This document shows positions 19,318 to 28,138 of a DNA stretch of 64,000 bases, piece by piece. The notes under the pieces were generated by a model. The model ran no database searches. It was not told where the DNA came from and saw only the letters and a program-made list of their open reading frames with translations. The DNA lies in assembly GCA_937773555.1 (NCBI GenBank), contig CALJVT010000007.1, positions 1 to 64,000 on the forward strand, read 5' to 3'. Position numbers and translations under genes: made by a program. The stretch is from an uncultured Pseudomonadales bacterium (GTDB lineage: Bacteria; Pseudomonadota; Gammaproteobacteria; Pseudomonadales; Balneatricaceae). The first letter of the stretch is position 1. Each line of letters begins with the position of its first letter.

Positions 19318-20390
19318 TCGGTCCCCTTGCGTTTCAGTAATCCAGCCACGCCTTGAGGCAACACTAAGGTTACAAATACGAACAAGCCCCCCAACACAAA
19401 TAACCAGACCTCAGGCAATTCAACTGTTAAATAAGACTTGGCATAATTAATCAGGATGGCCCCCATGGCCGCACCATAAAGCGTTGCACGCCCCCCTACA
19501 GCCACCCATACTAAGACTTCTATTGAGTTAAGTGGGGAGAACTCATTGGGATTAATAATACCCACCTGTGGCACATACAAGGCGCCAGCCACCCCTGCTA
19601 GCATGGCCGAAAAGACAAACACCCACAGCTTTATATTTTCTACTCGATAACCCATAAACCGAGTTCGTTCTTCCGCATCTCTTATAGCCACAACCACCTT
19701 ACCCGCCCGACTTGTGGTAATAAAACGACACAATAGATATCCTATAATTAAAGCCACAGCACTGGCAATAAATAATGCCATCTTTGTGTGATCGCTTTGC
19801 AGGCTATAGCCTAAGATATCTTTGAAGTCAGTTAAGCCATTATTACCACCTAGCCCCATTTCATTGCGGTAGAAGGCCAGCATAAGGGCATAGGTCATTG
19901 CCTGGGTAATGATCGACAAATAAACACCCGAAACACGAGAGCGAAAGGCCAAATACCCAAACCCAAAAGCCAACACCGCTGGCACCAGCATGACCATCAA
20001 AATCGCCACCCAAAACTGATCAAATCCCTGCCAAAACCAGGGTAATTCCTGCCAATCTAAAAACACCATAAAATCAGACAATTCGGCATTGGCATAAACC
20101 CCTCGGTCACCAATCTGGCGCATCAAATACATGCCCATGGCGTAGGCACCCAAAGCAAAGAATGCGGCATGCCCTAAAGTGAGAATACCCAAATAGCCCC
20201 ACACTAGATCAACCGATAAAGCCAGCAAAGCCAAAGTCAGGTATTTGCCTAACAGGGTGACAGAATAGGTGGGGAAATACAGGCTTGAACTGGCAGGAAG
20301 AGAATTAAGCACTGGTATCAAAACAATTGCCAGCAGCAAACTGCCAATTAACCAACGGCCACCCACATCATTATTTAATAAACGCATCAT
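19314..20390 (-). CDS. urtC: Urea ABC transporter permease UrtC
   Basis: This LivM-type inner-membrane permease has 358 residues and about nine to ten hydrophobic segments. The family motif SVDLVWGYLGILTLGHAAFFALGAY is near residues 59-83, and GNNGLTDF follows in a loop. The C-terminal KRKGTE is cytoplasmic. It lies six bases after urtB. Confidence 0.92.
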   Translation of the reverse strand: MMRLLNNDVGGRWLIGSLLLAIVLIPVLNSLPASSSLYFPTYSVTLLGKYLTLALLALSVDLVWGYLGILTLGHAAFFALGAYAMGMYLMRQIGDRGVYANAELSDFMVFLDWQELPWFWQGFDQFWVAILMVMLVPAVLAFGFGYLAFRSRVSGVYLSIITQAMTYALMLAFYRNEMGLGGNNGLTDFKDILGYSLQSDHTKMALFIASAVALIIGYLLCRFITTSRAGKVVVAIRDAEERTRFMGYRVENIKLWVFVFSAMLAGVAGALYVPQVGIINPNEFSPLNSIEVLVWVAVGGRATLYGAAMGAILINYAKSYLTVELPEVWLFVLGGLFVFVTLVLPQGVAGLLKRKGTE

Positions 20391-20396
20391 TTTTAT

Positions 20397-22013
20397 TTAT
20401 CCTTTGGCATCGCGTCCCCGTTGCGGAAACAAGCCACGAGGTCGTTTTTGTATAAATAAGATAATAAAAATCAACACCAACACCTTGGACAATACCGCTC
20501 CAGCCCAGGGCTCAAGAATTTTATTAGCCACGCCCAAACTTAAACCGGCCACAAGGGTGCCCCAAAGATTTCCTACCCCGCCAAACACCACCACCATAAA
20601 GGAGTCAATGATATAAGCTTGGCCCATATTAGGACCCACGTTGGTTAACTGGGATAAGGCCACGCCAGCAACCCCAGCAACCCCAGAGCCTAAACCAAAT
20701 GTGAGCGCATCTATCCATTCAGACCTGACCCCCATAGACTTAGCCATATCACGGTTTTGTGAGACTGCTCTCACTTGCAAGCCAAGTCGCGTGCGTTTCA
20801 TCACAGCCAACAGAAGTAAAAATATAGTGAGACAAAATACGATAATGTACATCCGACTTTGGGTTAACGACAGGAGTGGATTAATGTCAATGACTCCAGT
20901 CATCCAAAGAGGCGTTTCCACACTGCGATTAAGTGGTGAGAAAATACTGCGCACGGCCTGCTGTAAAATCAGTGAAATACCAAATGTTGCTAACAATGTT
21001 TCCAGCGGTCGGCCGTATAAAAAGCGGATTACACCACGCTCGATGAGTATACCCACAGCACCTGACACCAAAAATGCAGCCGGCACAGCCACTAATAAAG
21101 ATAAACCAATGTGGTTAGGCATCAACTGTTGGATCAGATAAGTCGTGTAGGCGCCAATCATAATTAGCTCCCCGTGAGCCATGTTAATGACGCCCATCAC
21201 ACCAAAAGTAATCGCTAAGCCAATACCCGCTAACACCAGCACCGAGCCTAGGCTCAGTCCAAAGTAAATGGTTTCAAGACTGCCATAAAAATCTACTTTT
21301 CCGTTGATTTGCTCAACATATTTGCCGACCATTGGTATTAAAGGTGATTGGGGATAAGTCAACAAAAAACCATTGAGTGCATTAAGGCTGGCGGGGTGCA
21401 AACTTTCCCCTAGAAGCCTGATTGACTGCCTTTGCTGATCCTCATTACTGGAATGCAAGGTTGCTACAGCGAGCACTAAATCAAATGCTGCCAACACCGA
21501 GGCATCTGTTTCTCCTAGCCGTAACCGGGCGATGGTCGCCATCAGTTCAGGGGTGGTATCGCCAATGATCGATTCTGCTGCGGCTAGTCGATCCTGAGGC
21601 TTTGCCGCTGATAACTGCGTCTCAGTCACGCGTTGGCGAAAAACGCTGCGCAGCCGATTATTAATAGAGACTCGCTTAACGTCTCGCTTTTTTTTGAGGG
21701 TGATTAAACCCCCATCATGAATACGCTGAGCAATGGCTCCACTGCTGGCATCTTCCACCTGATATAAACGTTTATCTTGCTTAAGATAGTACAACTGACT
21801 GTCCAACATTAATTGCATTAAATGCACAGCTTGGGCCTGATCTGCCTCGTACCAAGACGCCATAATCTGGGCTTTTTGATCGAACTTGGCTTTAATTAAA
21901 GCCTGTTCATACTCAACTATTTCAAAAGTTCCAGCTTGGCTTAGGTTGGCTAAAACTAACAGCAAGCAACCCATCCCCCACGAAAGGCAATTCACAAGCC
22001 ACTGATTGATCAT
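20397..22013 (-). CDS. urtB: Urea ABC transporter permease UrtB
   Basis: This LivH-type permease has the long N-terminal part typical of UrtB (538 residues). Residues 1-28 look like a signal peptide, and residues to about 240 form a helical extracytoplasmic region. The permease follows with GVMGVINMAHGELIMIGAY and the late GVAGVALSQLTNVGPNMGQAYI. The extension is usual for UrtB and absent from amino-acid LivH proteins, which supports urea as substrate. Confidence 0.92.
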   Translation of the reverse strand: MINQWLVNCLSWGMGCLLLVLANLSQAGTFEIVEYEQALIKAKFDQKAQIMASWYEADQAQAVHLMQLMLDSQLYYLKQDKRLYQVEDASSGAIAQRIHDGGLITLKKKRDVKRVSINNRLRSVFRQRVTETQLSAAKPQDRLAAAESIIGDTTPELMATIARLRLGETDASVLAAFDLVLAVATLHSSNEDQQRQSIRLLGESLHPASLNALNGFLLTYPQSPLIPMVGKYVEQINGKVDFYGSLETIYFGLSLGSVLVLAGIGLAITFGVMGVINMAHGELIMIGAYTTYLIQQLMPNHIGLSLLVAVPAAFLVSGAVGILIERGVIRFLYGRPLETLLATFGISLILQQAVRSIFSPLNRSVETPLWMTGVIDINPLLSLTQSRMYIIVFCLTIFLLLLAVMKRTRLGLQVRAVSQNRDMAKSMGVRSEWIDALTFGLGSGVAGVAGVALSQLTNVGPNMGQAYIIDSFMVVVFGGVGNLWGTLVAGLSLGVANKILEPWAGAVLSKVLVLIFIILFIQKRPRGLFPQRGRDAKG

Positions 22014-22033
22014 ACTTTTATCCTTACATAAAA

Positions 22034-22058
22034 ATAGAGAGCCATGTACGCTCTCTAT
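22034..22058 (-). terminator. Hairpin with short T-run between urtA and urtB
   Basis: On the minus strand ATAGAGAGC pairs perfectly with GCTCTCTAT across a seven-base loop and is followed by TTTTAT. It lies in the 80-base gap after urtA. As the same operon must continue into urtB, I read it as a partial terminator that lets the binding protein be made in excess. Confidence 0.75.
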
Positions 22059-22093
22059 GTCACTTGAAAATCAGGATTTAAATAGTCTGATGA

Positions 22094-23377
22094 TTAGTAG
22101 TTTTGGCCAGAACACTTGGCTGTTTTAACGTTGTAGGCTCCACAAGACAAAGGGGAACGCCAGTCTGAAATTAGGTCTTTAGAACCCTCTAAATAGTCTG
22201 ACCAAGCATCACCAACCACTAAACCACTGGTTGAAGAGACGACTTCGAATTGACCATCATCTTGAATCTCACCGATTAACACTGGCTTGGAAATGTGATG
22301 GTTAGGCATCATGGCCGATAAGCCCCCAGTCAAGTTAGGCACAGATACGCCAATGATTGCATCTTGTACGGCTTGCGAATCTGTAGTTCCAGCCTTTTCA
22401 ACGGCTTTAACCCACATGTTAAAACCAATATAGTGTGCTTCCATCGGATCATTAGTGACGCGGTCCTCATCCTTAATAAAGGCATGCCAGCTTTCAATAA
22501 ATGATTCATTAGCTTCGCTATCAACACTCATAAAGTAGTTCCAAGCGGCTAGGTGACCGACCAGTGGAGCCGTATCGATACCAGAAAGTTCTTCTTCACC
22601 GACCGAGAATGCAATTACAGGAATGTCTGCAGAGCTGATCCCTTGTGCTCCTAACTCTTTATAGAAAGGCACATTAGCATCGCCATTGATAGTGGAAACG
22701 ACACCCGTCTTCTTACCTTTTGATCCAAACTTAGAAATATCAGAAACGATAGACTGCCAATCAGAATGACCAAAAGGTGTGTAGTTAACCATGATGTCTT
22801 CTGGTGCTACGCCCTTCGCTTTTAAATACGCTTCTAATATTTTGTTGGTGGTTCGTGGATACACATAGTCGGTGCCAGCTAACACCCAGCGCTCTATACC
22901 CAAGTCATTTATTAAGTAATCTACCGCTGGAATAGCTTGCTGATTCGGTGCTGCACCGGTATAAAATACATTTTTGGAGGATTCTTCTCCTTCATATTGC
23001 ACAGGATAAAAGAATACGCTGTTTAACTCTTCAATAACTGGCAAAACGGACTTTCGGGATACCGATGTCCAAGACCCAAAAATAGCGGCCACCTCGTCTT
23101 TTTCAATCAACTCACGCGCTTTCTCGGCATACAGTGGCCAGTTAGAGGCTGGATCAACCACCACAGGTTCTAGTTGCATGCCCAATAAACCACCCTTTTT
23201 ATTCTGCTCATCAATCAGCATCAGCATGGTGTCTTTAAGTGTGGTTTCACTGATGGCCATGGTACCCGACAAGGAGTGCAACACACCTACTTTAATGGTG
23301 TCAGCAGCCAGCGCAATATTTGATATTGCCACTGCGCCTGTCAAAGCTGCATATTTCCAAAAACTATTTCTAAGCAT
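22094..23377 (-). CDS. urtA: Urea ABC transporter substrate-binding protein UrtA
   Basis: This 427-residue periplasmic binding protein of the LivJ/FmdD type starts with a signal peptide (MLRNSFWKYAALTGAVAISN, cleavage near ALAAD). Conserved UrtA segments include VGVLHSLSGTMAISETTLKD, DPASNWPLYAEKA and PVQYEGEESSKNVFYTGAAPNQQ. It is the first gene of a twelve-gene urt-ure operon. The leader of about 70 bases starts at a sigma-54 type promoter, consistent with induction under nitrogen limitation. Confidence 0.94.
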   Translation of the reverse strand: MLRNSFWKYAALTGAVAISNIALAADTIKVGVLHSLSGTMAISETTLKDTMLMLIDEQNKKGGLLGMQLEPVVVDPASNWPLYAEKARELIEKDEVAAIFGSWTSVSRKSVLPVIEELNSVFFYPVQYEGEESSKNVFYTGAAPNQQAIPAVDYLINDLGIERWVLAGTDYVYPRTTNKILEAYLKAKGVAPEDIMVNYTPFGHSDWQSIVSDISKFGSKGKKTGVVSTINGDANVPFYKELGAQGISSADIPVIAFSVGEEELSGIDTAPLVGHLAAWNYFMSVDSEANESFIESWHAFIKDEDRVTNDPMEAHYIGFNMWVKAVEKAGTTDSQAVQDAIIGVSVPNLTGGLSAMMPNHHISKPVLIGEIQDDGQFEVVSSTSGLVVGDAWSDYLEGSKDLISDWRSPLSCGAYNVKTAKCSGQNY

Positions 23378-23455
23378 TAGTTCTTCCTTTTGTTTAATTA
23401 CGTTATTGATTGGGCCAAATAACTAGCACCAAAATGATTTTACTAATTAGTTAAG

Positions 23456-23472
23456 AGCAACCTTCATGCCAA
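23456..23472 (-). promoter_or_regulatory. Sigma-54 promoter of the urt-ure operon
   Basis: On the minus strand TTGGCATGAAGGTTGCT matches the RpoN consensus TGGCACG-N4-TTGCW at all but one key base, with correct GG/GC spacing. The predicted start of transcription lies near 23445, about 68 bases before the urtA ATG. Nitrogen control of urea uptake by RpoN/NtrC is well established in related bacteria. Confidence 0.72.
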
Positions 23473-23564
23473 TTATCTAAAAACATAATAGTTTTTATTT
23501 TTTGTATATATTTCATATAGTTAAAATTTTATTAATAGTTTTAGCAGGTTGTAAATTGTTACAG

Positions 23565-23581
23565 TGCACCAAAGTGAACCC
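23565..23581 (-). promoter_or_regulatory. Partial NtrC-like enhancer site
   Basis: TGCACCA at 23565 is a perfect left half of the NtrC site (GCACCA-N3-TGGTGC). The right half, TGAACCC, keeps only some positions. It lies about 120 bases upstream of the predicted start, a usual enhancer distance. Only one site was seen, and it is imperfect. Confidence 0.4.
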
Positions 23582-23706
23582 AGCAGAACACCCGCTGCAC
23601 TATGAATTACCACAGTAAAATAGTCATTTGAGAATGATATTTAGACCGGTTTTTTAATCATTTGAGAAACTATAATGGCGTCTAAGAGGGGTTTACACTT
23701 AAAAAT

Positions 23707-23772
23707 GGCGCAAGTCATTTAACGCTGTAAAGCAGATAATGTATTTTCCCCTTACCCAATTCATTCAGTGCC
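23707..23772 (+). repeat. Direct repeat copy B flanking the urea block
   Basis: This is the gap-free partner of 12647-12710 with 32 of the first 40 bases equal, 11,060 bp further on and in the same orientation. It lies upstream of the urtA control region. No coding capacity is apparent. Confidence 0.55.
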
Positions 23773-24093
23773 TAATAAGAGAACTCAGGCGGCAATGGAC
23801 TCAGGCAACCATAGAACATACATAACGCCAGCTTTTTTGAGTAGAGCACCTAAAAAGGTTAGAGATTTAGTTAATGCATACACTGACTGCACAGAAAAGT
23901 AAGTTATACAAAGAGAAGGTTTGCTGAATCAGCAACTATAATGATGGGTCACTTCAGTGTAGAAATGACGAACTTCGATGAACAGAATCCAGATGACCTT
24001 GAGTGGAGAAAAACGGCACCTGAATTGGACTTAAAAGCCAATATAAAGTTTTAGGCGTTAGACATTTGTTACCAACTGCCTTTTACACCATCC

Positions 24094-24116
24094 AAAAAAA
24101 GACACGCTAGGTGTCT
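24094..24116 (-). terminator. tRNA-Pro-type terminator, copy 1
   Basis: On the minus strand AGACACC-TAGC-GTGTCT is followed by seven T. It sits about 20 bases past the CCA end of the tRNA fragment, as expected for the original tRNA gene's own terminator. Confidence 0.7.
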
Positions 24117-24133
24117 GGTTTTAATGGAATAAT

Positions 24134-24167
24134 TGGTCGGGACGGCAGGATTTGAACCTACAACCCC
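24134..24167 (-). tRNA. tRNA-Pro 3' fragment (copy 1, not functional)
   Basis: On the minus strand the T-arm GTAGGTTCAAATCCTGC is intact and is followed by the acceptor 3' strand CGTCCCG and ACCA. No matching 5' acceptor strand (CGGGACG), D arm or anticodon arm precedes it, so only the 3' portion survives. A tRNA 3' end of this kind is the usual attachment core of integrating elements. Confidence 0.65.
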
Positions 24168-24617
24168 TTACGATACCCTCTTTGAGTGAGCTAACATCAC
24201 AAAACCTATAAAAGCCATAAAATACAGCACCTTAGATAAACTTTTTCACTAAAATACCTGCTTATAGACTAACCAACGATCTAAAAAGTGTACAAAATTA
24301 AGGGCATGGGGGCTAGGTGGGGTGAGCTTTACAAACAAATCATCAACTGTTTTAACAAAGCCATTCAATTTTCAACGAGTTTGAACAGATGCTATACCTG
24401 CAATAGGCCGAGAAGGATGGACTGTTCCTGCGATGCTGCAAACAAGCCTTTACCTACTTTGTGTTTTGTCTTGTGGCGTTGATTATCAGTTATCGACACA
24501 TCCGCTCCTGCCGCGCCATACAACGCCACAATGGGCTGATTGAAACTATAAGCCACACGGTGCGTATTGCTTTACATTGTAACCAATTGGAGTGTCTATT
24601 AAACTGGGTGCGTATCA

Positions 24618-24905
24618 CAAGGCTAAATATAGTTTACCAGGCGCTCTTCAAATTCAATCATAAATCTGTTGAGCGCAGGCTTCCAGTTTCTGATTGCCAT
24701 GGTCCATTTTTTTGATGCGTTCTGGATAGCCGGGTAGATGACTTTCTTCGCTGAGTCATCGATTGGAAACAGCTTGCACTTTTAAATCGCCTTGCGGATA
24801 ACGCTGTTCAACGGTCCGATCGTGTTAGTCATGTAAATAACCTTTTTGATGTCAGCAGGATATTTAAACAGTGCGTTCAAGTTGTGCCAGTGCGCATGCC
24901 ATGTT
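24618..24905 (-). pseudogene. IS256-family transposase C-terminal relic
   Basis: The minus strand gives the well-known tail of mutator-type (IS256) transposases in pieces: HWHNLNALFKYPADIKKVIY, LNSVIRKAIK, KLFPIDDSAKKVIYPAIQNA and WKPALNRFMIEFEERLV. Stops and a frame break occur between the pieces, and the catalytic N-terminal two thirds are absent. It abuts the IS3-like terminus of repeat copy 1 on one side and a glmS relic on the other. Confidence 0.75.
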
Positions 24906-24918
24906 GTACTAATCCGAA

Positions 24919-25290
24919 CTACTCCACTGTAACCGACTTCGCCAAATTACGCGGCTGATCGATATCCGTACCTTTGATCAGGGCCACATAGTAGCTGAGC
25001 AATTGCAGCGGCACGGTGCAGAGGATCGGCGCCAGCACGTCATCGATATGCTCCAGCTCGATCAACTTCTAACCCTCCAGCCTCTAACTTGGTCGATTTG
25101 TTGGCGAAAGGATATAGTTGGTCTGCACCAGCCCAAACTTTTAACATATTACTGCGCAGTTTCTCCGGCGGATTTTTGTTAGCCGCGACCACTGGCATGT
25201 CGGTATCAATCAGTATCAGAGGGCCGTCCAGAGTTCACGCCAGCATAGGCTTCGGCGTGAATATAGCTAATCACCTTGAGGTTTGGGGGC
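24919..25290 (-). pseudogene. glmS 3'-end relic
   Basis: The minus strand ends with [15 protein letters not shown] and a stop, the diagnostic C-terminus of glucosamine-6-phosphate synthase. Upstream pieces ([51 protein letters not shown]) belong to the second SIS domain but lie in different frames and are broken by stops. The glutaminase domain is gone. GC content is higher here than in nearby relics. A working glmS must lie elsewhere, so this is a stray fragment carried in or left after recombination. Confidence 0.8.
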
Positions 25291-25309
25291 CTTCCATGAC
25301 GATTTAACG

Positions 25310-26113
25310 CTAGACAAAACTGCTCCATAACATGCGACTGGCGACGACCAACAACACTCCACCAAAGACTTGCTTGAGCTGCTTGGCAGGTAACCGATGT
25401 GCAATCATGACGCCCAATGGAGCCATAATAAAAGCCATGCAGGCTATTCCAATAGTTGCCGGCAAATACACATAGCCGAGGGTCCAACCGGGTAATACTG
25501 CATGGTTCCAGCCGGCCAACACATAACCTAGACTGCCAACAAAAGCGATAGGTAGACCCAAGGCGCTCGCGGTGGCTGCAGCGCGCTGCATTGATACATT
25601 AAAAAAAACAAGCAGCGGAACGATAATATTGCCTCCTCCTATGCCTGCCAAAGCGCTGGCTAACCCGCTGCAAAAACCTAGAGCGCTTCGACCCAGAAGG
25701 CCGGGCATCTTACGGTCGGGTTTCGGTAACCATTGACTCAGCATAATAACTGCGATCACCATCAAGAATAAGGAGATACCGCGCTGCAGGGCAAGTGCCG
25801 GTATATGGCTGCCAATGAACCCACTGCCAAATCCACCTACTACTAATAACACGGACCATTGTCTGAACAGGACCCAGTCGACGGCTCCTCGTTTGGCTTG
25901 GGCCCGCATAGCTGAAAAACTTGTCACAATAATACTAGCTAGTGAACTGGCAACAGCCAGTTGTGGGATTATGTCTAAGGGTAATTGCTGCCAGCTAAAC
26001 AACGCAATTAACGATGGCACAATAATAACCCCGCCGCCAATACCGAGCATACCACCGAGCAATCCAGCAACACTACCGAGCAACAAATACGAACCGATGA
26101 ATATTAAATCCAT
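25310..26113 (-). CDS. TauE/SafE-family membrane permease
   Basis: This 267-residue inner-membrane protein has about eight hydrophobic segments and the duplicated family motifs LLGGMLGIGGGVIIVPSLIAL (first half) and GLASALAGIGGGNIIVPLLVF (second half). Members export or import small anions such as sulfite, sulfoacetate or organic acids. It lies 18 bases behind the gamma-glutamyltransferase-family gene and is probably co-transcribed, so it may move the substrate or product of that enzyme. The substrate is unknown. Confidence 0.85.
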   Translation of the reverse strand: MDLIFIGSYLLLGSVAGLLGGMLGIGGGVIIVPSLIALFSWQQLPLDIIPQLAVASSLASIIVTSFSAMRAQAKRGAVDWVLFRQWSVLLVVGGFGSGFIGSHIPALALQRGISLFLMVIAVIMLSQWLPKPDRKMPGLLGRSALGFCSGLASALAGIGGGNIIVPLLVFFNVSMQRAAATASALGLPIAFVGSLGYVLAGWNHAVLPGWTLGYVYLPATIGIACMAFIMAPLGVMIAHRLPAKQLKQVFGGVLLVVASRMLWSSFV

Positions 26114-26131
26114 AATGTCTATCCAATATAG

Positions 26132-27685
26132 TTAAAGTGCGAGGGCAGTGCCTTCGCCGCGCGGATCATGCATCGCGGTGGCCATGCCGTTTGGCGTGAT
26201 GGTGATAATACCGGCCTGCCCGGTGTATGGACTTAACGATGGAATTACCTCGGTGCTATGACCCAATTCCGTGAGCGCAGTACGTATGGTCTTAGGTAAG
26301 GATTTCTCAAGCTTAAGGTTGTCGGTACTGTCAAAAAAACTTCGCCCCAATAAAAACCTGGGGGTATTCAAGGCTGTTTCTACATCCTGGTTGAAATCAA
26401 TCAGCTGTGTCGCCAGTACCAATTGAGTTTGCGGTTGGCCATCTCCTCCCTGGCTGCCAAAGAAAAAGCGATGACCATTGTCGGCAATATAACAGGAGGG
26501 GTTGAGTGTATGAGCCGGTCGCTTGCTTATCCCCCAAGCGTTTGGGTGTTGCGAATTAGAGTTAAAACCGGCGGCACGATTATGCCATAGCACGCCAGTG
26601 TCTCCGATCATGCAGCCAGAGCCAAAATCATGAAAAAGACTTTGCATTAAACAGGCTGTACGGCCATCGCTGTCAGTAGCCGCCAACCAAACTGTATCCG
26701 CTGGTTGGCCTTGCTCGCCCCATGGGCTGGCTCTCGTTGCGTCGAGTAGATTAGCGGTGCTGGCAATTTCAAGGGAATTAAGAGGCGAAAACTCTGGATC
26801 GCATAATGCTATATTGCGTTCGGTAAAGCTTTGCTTAATAGCCTCGACCATTAGATGATAGCTTTGCGCGCTGCCCATTCCGTGCTCACCGAGATCCCAT
26901 TTGTTCAGGGTTGTTAGAGCTTTTGCCGTGTAAATACCTTGACTCGGTGCGGGGAAGTTATAGTAGTCACCTGCGCGATAGCGCACCTTAACCATTTCCG
27001 CATTTCGCGCCCTCGTCTTGCGTAAATCATCCAGACTGAGGTTGCCGTTTAATGCTGTGAATCCGGCATGCAGGGCCTCAGCTACCTCTCCTTGATAAAA
27101 ATCCATCAAGCCGTTTTTACTCAACAGCTTTAATGTTCGTGCGAGTTGTTGTTGTTTAAAAGTATCTCCAACCTGAAGTGGCTGGCCATCCGCTCGACAG
27201 ACTATCGGATGGAGGTCAGGTAAGTTTGTCAGTAAAGCTTGTCTTTGCTTTATCCAGAATGCCTGAGAAGCGGATACCTGGGTACCCTGCTCTGCATAAC
27301 TGATTGCATCCTTGAGCAACCGTTGTAAGGACAAATCAGAACCCCATTGGTGAGTGCTTATATCAATTGCGGCCTGCCAACTGGCGATCGCGCCTGCTGT
27401 CGTGGCTACCGAGTCAGGGCCTCGCTCTGTTATCGGCCGCAAAGGTGCTCGCTGCCCAGCCTGCCCAATACCCATGATAGAGCTTACTTTTTTGTCATAA
27501 AGTACCCAAACTGCATCGCCACCGATACCAGTCATATGTGGAAATACTGCTGCTAAAGTGGCACTAGCGGCAATCATAGCATCGATGGCAGTACCGCCTT
27601 CCGCAAGAATCCGCAGGCCAACTTTAGTCGATAACGGGTGAGGCGTAGTGATAACGCCTTTTGTGCTTTGACACTTCATATCCAA
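26132..27685 (-). CDS. Gamma-glutamyltransferase family protein, HpxW (oxamate amidohydrolase)-like
   Basis: This Ntn-hydrolase of 517 residues should self-cleave before T331 (in ADTVWLAATD). FGSGCMIGDTGVLWHNRAAG and GSQGGDGQPQTQ are family motifs. It lacks a signal peptide, so it acts in the cytoplasm, unlike classical GGT. The sequence around T331 (SPWGEQGQPADTVW) and the C-terminus recall HpxW, the oxamate amidohydrolase of Klebsiella purine catabolism, from memory of that family. The LysR gene and an amidase gene nearby fit a role in amide nitrogen release. Classical gamma-glutamyl transfer remains possible. Confidence 0.75.
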   Translation of the reverse strand: MDMKCQSTKGVITTPHPLSTKVGLRILAEGGTAIDAMIAASATLAAVFPHMTGIGGDAVWVLYDKKVSSIMGIGQAGQRAPLRPITERGPDSVATTAGAIASWQAAIDISTHQWGSDLSLQRLLKDAISYAEQGTQVSASQAFWIKQRQALLTNLPDLHPIVCRADGQPLQVGDTFKQQQLARTLKLLSKNGLMDFYQGEVAEALHAGFTALNGNLSLDDLRKTRARNAEMVKVRYRAGDYYNFPAPSQGIYTAKALTTLNKWDLGEHGMGSAQSYHLMVEAIKQSFTERNIALCDPEFSPLNSLEIASTANLLDATRASPWGEQGQPADTVWLAATDSDGRTACLMQSLFHDFGSGCMIGDTGVLWHNRAAGFNSNSQHPNAWGISKRPAHTLNPSCYIADNGHRFFFGSQGGDGQPQTQLVLATQLIDFNQDVETALNTPRFLLGRSFFDSTDNLKLEKSLPKTIRTALTELGHSTEVIPSLSPYTGQAGIITITPNGMATAMHDPRGEGTALAL

Positions 27686-28138
27686 TTACCTATTTTGCGC
27701 TGATCAGGTGCCGTAGGTACAGAATCGATCCAGGGTACCCGCGCGAATTTTTGTGAATCGACGGCTCATGCGTCGTACCAACACAACATAATGATTCATT
27801 GTATCGAATAAGTTAAACATCGTAGATGCTACAATCACATCATAAGTTTGGTCTTTATAACTTCATAATTCTATTGTGCTATTAAATTCATCTGATAAAT
27901 CAAAAGCGATTACCGCTCTGAATTTCACTTAGGAATGATTATCGACTGACTGACATATAGCTCTATAGTCCAATAAAAATTCGCACCTATTATTAATACC
28001 TCGCCACTTAATAACACATATTGAATCTAACAAAAATCATGAAATATTTAACCCACAACTCGGTATATCTTGAAGTTATTTGAAAAATAACTTCCGAACG
28101 CGACTAGGCACGGCGCTGAGATCAATGGCCTTACCGCC
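27686..28138. other. Gap upstream of the GGT-family gene
   Basis: These 453 AT-rich bases lie between two leftward genes. They should hold the promoter of the GGT-TauE pair, but no clear promoter, terminator or repeat was seen. No small gene is supported. Confidence 0.4.

Larger units (their letters stand above)
23908..24617 (-). repeat. Long repeat with tRNA-Pro 3' end, copy 1
   Basis: Bases 24060-24617 are nearly identical to 36770-37328 and clearly related to 55710-56231. On the minus strand the repeat runs from an IS3-like terminus (TGATACGCACCCAGTTTAAT, ending at 24617) through about 450 bp of non-coding DNA. It then reaches the 3' end of a tRNA-Pro gene (24134-24167, with encoded CCA) and that gene's terminator. 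The 23908-24060 part matches copy 2 only at about 70 percent and holds a short open frame reading NFDEQNPDDLEWRK on the plus strand. I infer an old element-tRNA junction that was later copied. Confidence 0.7.

Noticed and set aside
12647-23772. Integron attC sites as the explanation of the 66-bp repeats
   Set aside because: No integrase gene, no R' and R'' core pair and no imperfect palindrome of the attC type.
24134-24167. Complete tRNA-Pro gene
   Set aside because: No 5' acceptor strand, D arm or anticodon arm precedes the T-arm in any of the three copies.
24919-25290. Functional glmS or a live Tn7 attachment site
   Set aside because: Only the 3' end remains with frameshifts, and no Tn7 genes or ends were seen.
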